From Anaeramoeba flamelloides (Eukaryota; Metamonada; Anaeramoebidae), in assembly GCA_027625915.1 (NCBI GenBank), contig JANTQA010000063.1:682001-746000 (forward strand): a DNA stretch of 64,000 nucleotides. The letters run 5' to 3'. Below, piece after piece: positions 11,895-21,900 of this stretch. The position numbers and the translations under genes are program-made. The notes beneath the pieces are model-generated. The model was not told the DNA's origin, ran no database searches, and saw only the letters and a program-made list of their open reading frames with translations. Positions within the stretch are counted from its first letter, which is position 1. The number at the start of each line of letters is the position of its first letter.

Positions 11895-14800
11895 TTTTTT
11901 TTTTTTTTTTTTTAATTTCCCTTTCTGTATCTTAAAAATGAAGTTTAGATTTTTTTAAAAAAGATATTTTATTTATTTATTATTCTTGGGAAAATTGACA
12001 ATAAATATTTATTTTTATTTTATTTTTTAATTTTGTTTTTATATAATGTTAATGAAAAAAATAGTTTGTATTTTGTTGATTTTTATCCGAAAATAGAAAT
12101 AATTTACAAACAAATTCCCATTGGCTAGCAACCAATAACTAATTTTCGATTAAAAACAAACTATTTTCATTTTGGTTTTTAAGAAAAAAAAACAATGAAA
12201 TACCCAAACAAAAAAATCTATTTATTTCTTTCTGACCTTTGATTTGATTAAGACTATGATCAATGACCCTCTAATATTTCTGGACTACCAATGATAAATT
12301 ATCATTTTAGATACTAAGAATAGTCTATTTTGAAATTGGACAAGTTTAAAGATTTTTATTGTCTCAAAAAACAAAAAAACAAAAATTATTTAAAAACGGG
12401 ATTTATACAGTATTTGGAAAAAATCCCTAATAAAAAAAAAATCTCTTTAATTAAGACCACTCAAAATCACAAAAGTAGATTCATTTTGAAAAAAATGGAA
12501 TAAATTATTTTTCAAATATGTTGAATGACTCTATGATGCTATTGAAAGTGGGTTAGTGTGGTTTTATATCAAATTCTAATCAAAATCATTTTTTCGAAAT
12601 TTAAGATCAGAATTTTATTTTCTAATTTTGTAAATTTTAGTTTTTTCTTTTTCAATTTGTTTGTTTCTCTTTTTCTTATTCTTGTTTTTTCTTTTTCTTT
12701 TTCTTTTTTTTTTAAAAAGATCATGTGGAGAAAAAAAAAAAAGATCTTCGAAAAGATGGATAATCACGATAAAATTATAGATGTGAAATGTATTTTTAAA
12801 TTAATTGAATTGGTTAGTACAATTATCTTATTGTTAACCCCTTTTTAGTGAAATTCTAAGCCAAATTTCAAAATTAGGAGAAAACTTTTTTTGTAATATT
12901 TTTTTCTTTTTTCATTTGTGTTTCAAAAAATAAAATGATTACATTATATTTTTATTTATTAATCTATTTTGGTTATTATCTCTAAAAACTTTAGTAAAAT
13001 ACATTATTATTCAAATTAAACAACAATTAAACAAATTTTTTAATAATGAAAAATCTGCCTCTATTTTTGAAATTTAGCTTTTTAAGAAAATATCCGCAAT
13101 GCCCTTTCATAAATTGTGACTCACTTTTTTTTAGTTTTTAGTTTTGTTTTTTTTAATTTTTAAAATATCAGTTTTTTATATGGTCAGAATGATTTAAAAG
13201 TTGATTATTAATAAATATATAATTATTCGTTGTTCTTGAATACAAAAGAATATATATATATATATATATTCCTTAGCACCCTGGATTTGCCAAAATTTCA
13301 ACAATTTTTTTTAAAAAGATTTAAAATAATATTGATATACTAATATTTATATTTTCTTATTTATCTTTAATCCAGATTTATATTATAATAAAAAATCAAA
13401 ATAGTTCAAAGATAAGGAGTTATATTATTGATTTTTTTTTGAAGTTGGAAAAAAAATAATAATTATTCTTTATTACATTTTCTTTAAAAAATTTTTTTTT
13501 TATTTTTTTTTATCAGAAATTTTATTACAGTAATAGAAATTCAAAACTCAATAAATTGATTTATTAATAATAATCAAACAACATTGTTCTTTATATGATA
13601 AAATAAATCAAAATATAAATATAATACTAAAAAAAATTCATTAAATACCCAATCAAGGGGAAAATGAACTTCAATTCTTTAGACCAAAATTAAAAGTTTA
13701 ATTTGAATAATTATCTAAAACCTTTATTTAAGCAATAGAAATTACTTGAAAAAACAAAAAAAAAAAAAAAAAATTATAAAATAATTTCATTTATTAAATT
13801 TGAATTAAATAAATATTAAATTTTTAATAGATAAAGTAATCAGCCCTAAATTAATAAAAAAAAAAATTAAAAAATAACTCTTAAATATTTTTCAAAGATA
13901 AGAAAATAATCTGGGAACCAATTTTTTTTTTTTGAATTTTGTTATTCGTAAGAATTTGAATGATATATTTGCCAAAATGTGATTTTCATTTCTCAATTTA
14001 TCCAGGTCTTGGAAAATAAGTTCTGATATATGGTTTCTAATTTAATAATATTGTTTCATTTGTCTAGATTTTAAAAATTCAAAAATTAAAAAATAGTAAA
14101 AATTAAAAAAAAACTAAATTATTAATCTGACTCGACTATTAGCCAAATCATTTCAATTTGAAAAAAAATCTTGTTGAAAAAATTTCACAAATTTTATAAT
14201 GAAAAAAAATATTATTTTTTTTTAAATTTAATTTATCTTTTTTTTTTTATTTTTAAATTATAAAGAATAAAATATAGATATTACCATTGAATGGTAATTA
14301 ATAGATAAAAAAGATTTTCTTTGTGAAGCCAAAATAACTTTTGTAATGAATAAATTATTTAATCAAGTATTTTAGGTAATTTTGGATTGTAAAGAGCCAC
14401 CAAAAAAAAATTTCCAGAAAAGTATTTTGTGTTTTAATCATTAAAACTAAGAGGTTTCTGATGTCTAGATAAACTTTACAAAAAAAAAAAAAAAAAAAAA
14501 AATTTTTAATGGAAAAATAATCACAATAAATAAAAAAACTTCTAAATGTTGAAAAAAAATTTTTCAAGTTTGTTTTTTATTATAAGTAACTATACAATTT
14601 TTAATTATAAATTTTTCTTTCTAAGATAATTGTATATATATATATATCTTATACGTTATAATTCTTTTGATAACATTTCAAATTAAAAATTTTGTTTGAA
14701 ATGTTTTTAGTATATTTGGGGTGCTAAGATATATATATTTGTAAATTAATTATTTAGGTGTTTCATCATTTTTACTATATAGAGCTTAGTGATGTCTTTA

Positions 14801-15989
14801 AGTGATCATTGATCATTAGATTGGATTAGTTATTTATGAAATGTTATTGATATCTTCTTGTTAGAATAGTTTTTTTTTATTCTTAACTATTTTTTTTTTT
14901 TTTTTGAAATTTCTTTTTTATTTTTCAAGTTACTCATACTGCCATGCTTGAGTATTTCGCATTAGTAAGTAACCACTTGATTTTTTTCATTGTAACACAT
15001 CTTTCCATTTTTAAGAAAATTCATACAGGGGAAAAATGAAAAGATATTCAAATATTTTTTCATAAAGAAAAGAAAATGAAAAAGAAAATTATACTAAGAT
15101 GAGATTAAAATAAATACAAAAAATATATAACTGTGATAAATTTATATATATATATATATATAAAACCTTTTGATTTTTAACCAGTAATGAGTGATTTATT
15201 CTTATATTCATTATGTTGGAATTATCTAAATTTCCAACATAGTAGCACATCTCCAAATCATTCCCAAAAAGTGGCAAGTGATATAAACTGTTGATAGGTT
15301 TTGGGTTAATTCAGCAATATTTTGAAAAAGAGACAAGAAAACAACATTTTTGAAATTTTAAAGAATGAAAAATTTTTACTTAATTTGATCTCAATTTAAT
15401 TGATAAACTTTTGTTAAACTTCCATCAAATTTTCATTAATTTAATCACCTTAACTACTATTAGTTTTATTTGTCGAGATTTGAATTTAAATATTAATAGT
15501 GAAAAATAATAACAAAATGAAAAAATTTTCTTTCGAAATCAATACTTTTCTACATAAAACTAAAAAAATATTTTCCCCATTTTCAAGAATTAACTTAATT
15601 GCTAAAACAAAATAATAGGTTACTTTTTTTATTTTTATATTAAAAATACGAGAAATTTTAATTTCAAAAAAATAGTCTCAAATTAATAAATTGTTTAAAT
15701 GATATTAATTCATCCATTTCATAAGCCAAAATACAAATTATTAAAAAAATTTTCCAGGATCTTTACAAGATTTCATTTTATTTTTAAAAAAATACTAGTC
15801 CATTAATTCAATAAATTTGATTTTGTATCAATAAATAAAGTGCATTATTCCAAAAATTATAATGATAATTTTCGTTTTTAATTTTTAATTGAGATAGATT
15901 TTTTTTGTTTCATACTCTAAAAAAAAAAAGAAAATAACAATATTTATAATTATATTTTATAAATTGAAGACAATTAATTAATTAATAAA
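11286..15989. other. Gene-free AT-rich interval
   Basis: No convincing exon. It holds a perfect (TA)n tract at 11859-11891, shorter ones at about 13250-13269, 14633-14646 and 15142-15162, and many A/T runs. A frame at 12558-12848 is mostly Phe/Lys from homopolymers. A copy of a dispersed repeat family lies at about 14915-15050. Confidence 0.55.
14915..15050 (+). repeat. Partial copy of dispersed repeat R (3' part)
   Basis: Contains CAAGTTACTCATACT, a GTATT..GTAAGTA core and AGGGGAAAAATG. The same order of blocks occurs at 32560-32710 and 36630-36760. It is non-coding and of unknown class. Confidence 0.55.
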
Positions 15990-16449
15990 TTAATTTTTGT
16001 CTTCCCATTCAATTCTTAATTGTGTATTTTCAAATTTTCTTCCGTTTGATAAAGTATTTTCGGTATCTCCAGTTTCTAAATATTGGTCGGTTATTTCATT
16101 AGTTTCTAAATGCCAAATATTTATAATCATAACAAATGCCTTGAGATGGGTTTCTATATCATGAGTATTGATATTTTCTAATTTGCCCCAAGATACTTTA
16201 GTTGTGTTTAACACTAGATTTTTCAAAATGTTTCCCTTTGTTCTTGTATTTGTGTTTATCCTTGAGTAGAATGTTATTAAATATTGTTTCAGATAATTTA
16301 TTTAAGCTCTTAAACCCGTTAAAAAGACTTTTTTTTTGTTTTTCATTTTTTATATATTTTCTTAAATGAAATATTTTTTGTTTTTCATCTTGTATTAATT
16401 CGAATAATTGTTCTTTTTTGTTTTTTTTGTTGATAGATTGGATAATCAT
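15990..16449 (-). CDS. Probable C-terminal continuation of the RRM/RS gene
   Basis: Directly downstream of the RS frame, 16449-16198 encodes KKEQLFELIQDEKQK..KSLFNGFKSLNKLSETIFNN, and 16226-15990 encodes KVSWGKLENINTHDIETHLK..GRKFENTQLRIEWEDKN and then a stop. Both look like normal protein, not shadow. Each change of frame is by the same amount. The first may lie in the A8/A6 run around 16413-16430 (slippage or sequencing error) or at an intron beginning GAAG|GTAACT near 16462. The second may use the acceptor AAAAATCTAG near 16214. I could not find a single GT-AG pair that satisfies phase for both. The family is unknown. Confidence 0.45.
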
Positions 16450-17054
16450 TTTCTAAGTTACCTTCTTTATCGATTCCGAATTTTTTTAATGATTTCATTT
16501 CTATTTTAATTTTATTATCAAATCTATTTTCTTTTTCTTCACTATACTCCTTGTCAATTGATCTTGATCTTGATCTTGATCTTGATCTTGATCTTGATCT
16601 TGATCTTGATCTTGATCTTGATTTTGTTGGATATTTTTTTCTAGATTTTGATCTCTTTTTTATTTCTTTGTTAGATTCTTTCCTTTTTGACATGTTCTTA
16701 AATTCCAAATCAGAATCAGAAACAGAATCAGAGTTATAAATTATTTTTTCTTGATAATTTTCACTTTCTGAGGTGGAAGTTGTTCTTTTTTTTCTTCTTG
16801 AAGAATGTGAAGAATGTTTCGAATTTTTCGAATGTTTTGAATATTTCTCTTTTTTTTTAGTATCTCTTTTCTTTGTTTCTTTTTTCTTTTTTGAATCTCT
16901 ACTTTTTTCCCTTTTTTTGGTCTTGTGTTTGTGGGGTTTTCGTTTTTCACGAATGGGGGATTGACTTCTTTTTCTTTGAGACTTTGATATTTTGGAATTT
17001 TCTGTTTTCTTTTTTTGTATGCTATTACTTCTGCTCCTGTACATACTTTTACTT

Positions 17055-17085
<31 letters not shown>

Positions 17086-17965
17086 TTCTACTCCTACCCC
17101 TACTTCTGCTTCTACTTTTACTCTTTATATCCTTCCTTCTACTCCTACTTTTACTTCTCCCCCTTTTCGTGTTTTTATGACTAGATTTTTTCTTTTTATT
17201 ATTTTTTTCGTTTTCTAAAGATGGTTTGTTATCTGATTGATATCGGTTTTCAATTTTTTCATCTTCGAACACATTGCCTGTATTATTATACCTCACTTTG
17301 TCAATATCATTATCAATTTGTTCAATTAAATGTTCAAGTCTTTTATAAAAATCTCGACTTTGGTGTTTTGGTTGAGTAAAGATACCAGTATCAAAGTCGT
17401 CTTCCAGTCCGGAATAATTTTTCCCAAGTTCGGTGTTTGAAAGATAAGGCCAATAGACCTGGACACCATCTGGCCTATGGAATCTCTTTTTTAAAAGTTG
17501 GTAGGCTTTGCGTGTGGAGTCGAATCTTATAAACCTTATCCAAGCAGAGTGATCGTGATCGTTGAGATGTATTTTCATAATTTGTCCAAACTCACGAACC
17601 AATTCTGCAAGCTCCTCCACATTATATAAGGAGATTGTTAAATTGGATAAGCGAATTGAGCTCCGCTCCTTTTGTAACTCAACAACTTCTTGTTTGCTTC
17701 TTTGGTGGCGTTGTGGTTGCTGTTGGTTGTAATTGTTTTTGGTGCCTCTCCAATGGTGATCTGATTGGAACCTATCTTGTGAATTCGTTCCCAGACGCAA
17801 ACCCCCGCGAGAAGAAATTGGAGGATTGTTTTGGTTATTGTAAGACAGTTCGTTAGATCCCATATTGAAATTTGATGAATGGTGACGGTTTCTTTGGCTT
17901 TGTTCCTCATTTCGAAAAGAGTGAGTTTGATAATAGTAACCTTCTCTTGGTTGGTTGTTTCTCAT
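16385..17965 (-). CDS. RRM and RS-domain (SR-type) RNA-binding protein
   Basis: Start chosen at ATG 17965 (MRNNQPREGYYYQTHSF). The frame gives about 526 residues. After a Gln/Asn/Arg-rich leader, residues about 102-175 form an RRM-like fold: IRLSNLTISLYNVEELAELV, then REFGQIMKIHLND and a strand SAWIRFIRFDSTRKAYQLL. A DDFDTGIFTQPKHQSRDFYK segment and then a long RS domain follow. The RS domain includes eight or more Ser from a TAC/ACT microsatellite (17056-17090) and about ten SR dipeptides encoded by a perfect TTGATC hexamer array (16559-16621). This layout fits a splicing regulator. The exact orthologue is not identified. The open frame ends at 16385, but coding-like sequence continues in the other two frames to 15990, so the true C-terminus is probably spliced or frame-shifted. 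Confidence 0.75.
16559..16621 (-). repeat. Perfect hexanucleotide array coding (Arg-Ser)n
   Basis: About ten tandem TTGATC units (GATCAA on the coding strand) inside the RS domain. They encode alternating Arg-Ser, so length changes in whole units keep the frame. Confidence 0.9.
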
Positions 17966-18907
17966 TTTCAGATATTTCAAAGAGCAAAACTAAAGGATAA
18001 AAAATAAAATTGTTTTTTGGGACTTTTCCAAATGAGTCCATGTTTTTCAAAGAAAATGGTGTATTTTTTTGAGGTACTGTGATTCTTTGTTTTTGAAATT
18101 ACATTGTTTTCTGAATTGGGACCTTTTTTGAAAGTGTTATTGGGAATTGATTTACTGGTATTTGAATCCTAAATGGGAACAAAATTTCCACTTCGTTTTC
18201 CATCATTGTCTTTAATAAAAAGAATTTTGAAGGAATGATGTTTTGTAATTTGTAGATCTATTTGAAAAGGGAAATTAAAAATTAAGTGAAAATTTTTTCC
18301 CATTTAGGATTCAAATACCATTAAATAGAATTGATTAAATTGGTTTATTTGCTCTATCAATATCACATTCTAATTTCTATACTTGGTAACAATAATGTAA
18401 TTCAAAACCTGTTCAAAATGTTTTTAAAAATTTACACTTTTCTTTTAGTAGTCTTTTAACAAACAAAGATAAATAATGTTATTTCAAGAATACAAACTTA
18501 TTTTTGGTTTTATCAATATCAATATATTTTAGCTAATTTTCTTTTGTTTAAATATAAAATCTGAGTTTCATGAAGGATTCTTTGTATGTTAAATAGGCCA
18601 ACCTATACCTACACACAAAAACTGACCAAACAAATACATGGAGATTTAAACAATTACAATCTATTTCTTCAGGAACTCTATTTGTAAAAATAAACAGATC
18701 CAAACGATAGTGAAATCTTTTTCACATTACATACTTTAATTCTAGTAAGCACTACAGACCTAAAACGGATTTTATTCGACAACAACAATTTGATAATCTT
18801 TTCAACCAAATTTTTTCGAATAAAACTTGATTAAAAAATAAATCATTTTTTAATAGTTTCCTTTCTCATATTCAAATCATTCGATTTCAATTTTAAGTTT
18901 CAAATTT
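17966..18907. promoter_or_regulatory. Divergent intergenic region
   Basis: 942 bp between the starts of the minus-strand RRM/RS gene and the plus-strand CPBP protease gene, so both promoters should lie here. It contains a 178-bp palindromic element (18150-18327). I see no recognisable core promoter motif. Confidence 0.4.
18150..18327. mobile_element. Short palindromic element in a divergent promoter
   Basis: The left arm ATTTACTGGTATTTGAATCC continues through AAATGGGA into an ATTTTCCAC block. The right arm repeats this in reverse complement up to CAAATACCATTAAAT. Arms are about 40 bp and the total about 178 bp. Single arms recur at about 9745-9815 and 55805-55857, so this is a dispersed family. 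Confidence 0.6.
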
Positions 18908-21900
18908 ATGAACAAGGAAGCATATGAGGTATATAGGTGTCGTGGAGAATTTAAGAAGGATTTGGATTCTGAAAAATTTGTCGTTGGATTACCAAAAATG
19001 CCTGTCTCAGAAAAGCGTGATCTTTATGTTGAAGGGCTCCAACGAGATATGATAGACGAAAGCCAAAATGTTGTTGTAATCCTTGTTCCTCCAAATTCAG
19101 AGCCCAGTAATCAAGCACTAGATCTACTTAACAATCCTAATCAAAGCTCTGGATCAACAGAAAGACAAAATGAATTTGGTTTACCATCAACAGAAACAGG
19201 ATTATTTTTAACCTTAATTGGCTTTGTCATTATCTTTGTTATTTCAAATTTTTTCCAGTCGCTAAACCTTACAGGCGACCCCAACCAACAATTGCTAATA
19301 AGCTTGATTGGCACAGCAATGTTACTCTCTGGCCCAATGTTTTATATTCGAAAACATAACGTGAATGTAAAGGCTTGCCTACGATTACAAAAAGGCCAGT
19401 CCACAAAATCCGATTATTTGTATGGATCGTTGTTAACTTTTTTTACACAGATCGTGATACTGCTTTGGTATTTATGGAAAATTTCAACACAAAATAAAGA
19501 GGATAATGATAATGTTGATGATAATGATAACAGTAATAACTTATCAGATGAAAATCAAAATACTTCACTAATCACAGACTTATTATCGTTCCTATCTGTA
19601 GTCATTATTCCTGGCATTTTAGAAGGTAATAAATAAAACCAATTCTTTCTTTTTTTTATTTATCACTTGTCATGAAAACTTTAGGAAAAAAAAAGAACCA
19701 AATAAACGAACCCAACAGTCTGATTGTGTTTCAAAGTTTCATTTTTTTTGAGATTTTTTTGTGAAAGGCTTTTAGGCATAATTCTTTCCTCCTTTTGCCC
19801 TACAACAAAAAAATTAGTCTTTGAAAAAAAAATATGTCAAAAATACTTAAAGACTATTCCAATTTTATGCTCTGTGAATATTACTTTTATGACCATCAGC
19901 ATATATGTTAACTTAAAAGAATGTTGAGGCAAAGAGTTCTTGTTCAAATTTAAAGATTATCTTTGCTGTTGTGTAAAAAAAAGTGAGAACTTTGTTTTTT
20001 TTAAAATTTTACTTCTTTAAGTGATTAGCGTCACCATAGATTTCTCTATAATCAAAGTAAATTACAATTGGGTGTAAATGATATTAGTGCACCATGGCTC
20101 AAATAGCTCTAAAAAATCTATTATAAATCTTATTGCTCAATAAATTATTACATTTTTTACTAATGATCACAATTAAAAAAAATTCATTTTCGAAATAAAT
20201 TTTTTTAATTCCTTTTCCAAATCTAAAAATAGAAACCCAAAATACAGTATTCTGGTATTAAATAATTCAGATTTAGAACTTCCAAAAGTAACTATTTTTT
20301 TAATTTTTTAATTTCAAAGATTAACTCAATAATCATCAACATAAAAGCACAAAGATTGATTAGTTTTGTTTGCTTTTGATAAAGGTACTTGTAGCATCAA
20401 TATATTTTCATTATTTGAGAAATAATTTGTCAAAAAAATTTCATGGTTAATTATTTAATTTTTAAAAAAAAACGAATTTTTTCGCTATTAACCTACATTT
20501 CGCCACAAATTTAAGAAAGATATTTTGTGACTTTGTAGTCTGAATATTGATAATTCAACCTTTAAATTTATGGCGAAATGCAGATTTTATTCTGAAATTG
20601 TTGGGGTTTTTTACTAATACATAGATCATTTTTAATTGATTGGATCAACAAATATTACTACTTGACTAATCGATTTTTTAGAGACATTCCAACCATGTAG
20701 CACTAATGTGTTTAGGTCCAATAACAACATACTTTGTTCCTTGGCTTCTCCTTGGTAGACGCTAATCCCTTAATTGTTAAAATCGGAAGTTTACTACTTG
20801 TAAAAAAATAAAATTAAAATGAAAAATTTAATTGAGTACCTGAGTAAAATATACCAAATCGCCATAATTTTTGAATTTTTAAAAGAATTAAAATGAGAAT
20901 CGAAACCTTTTAATAAACATATAATCTAACTTAGATTCTCTTAACTTCAATTTTATCAAAATTGTTCAAGAAGATTGTTGGAAAAACCAATACTTTATTT
21001 TAAAACAAAATCTTAATAGAATATGAAGATTTATAACCATTTTTTATCTTTGTCATTTTAAAAATAAGTATTTGTAGGTTTAGTAATTTGCATTATATAT
21101 CAATACTTTTGGTTCGTTTAATCCTTAATCTTGATATTTAATACTATTTTTTAAAAATATTTTTTGAATAAGATTTATAATTAAAAATGGAAAATTCCAA
21201 AATCTTGGTCATTTTCACAATTGATTTATCTTAATAAGAATAGAGTTTTTCTCAAGTACCCACAAAATTATTCAGATTTAATATTAAGGGTTATCTCTGA
21301 AATCTGTAGTTTACGAGATTTTAATTCCCTCAAAATGCACTTTTTACTCATTTTTACTACTCTTTACAATTAAAAAAAAAAAAGTATTTGCTTTTTACGA
21401 AAATCTTCTTGAACAATTTTTGTAAACATATAATCTGACTTAGATTCTCTTAACTTCAATTTTATCAAAATTGTTCAAGAAGATTGTTGGAAAAACCAAT
21501 ACTTTATTTTAAAACAAAATCTTAATAGAATATGAAGATTTATAACCATTTTTTATCTTTGTCATTTCAATCCCCTTTTAATTCTTTTAAAAATTCAAAA
21601 ATTATGGTGATTTCGTCTGTTTTACTCAGGTCCTCAATTAAAATTTTCATTTTGATTTTATTTTTTTGCAAGTAGTTAACTTCCGATTTTAATAATTAAA
21701 TTTGTAAAATTTTAAAAAAAAACAAATTTCCCACTTTTTTCCGATCTTAGTTTTTTTTCAGAACAGATATTTTCGAACATTTGTAGTTTGGGAAAAAGCT
21801 TTTTTAAGAACGAAATTCGAAATTTTCCTTGAAAAATGATCGAAATCAAAATTTACCAACTATTATTTCGATCCAACTTATTTTAAACCACGATTTAGTT

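Noticed and set aside
12558-12848. 96-codon frame with Phe runs
   Set aside because: Mostly T-run translation. The normal-looking tail (MDNHDKIIDVKCIFKLIELV) is too short to support a gene.
16551-17218. Plus-strand open frames rich in Asp/Leu, Phe, Thr or Leu over the RS domain
   Set aside because: They are translations of the microsatellites and AG-rich coding strand of the RRM/RS gene in other frames.
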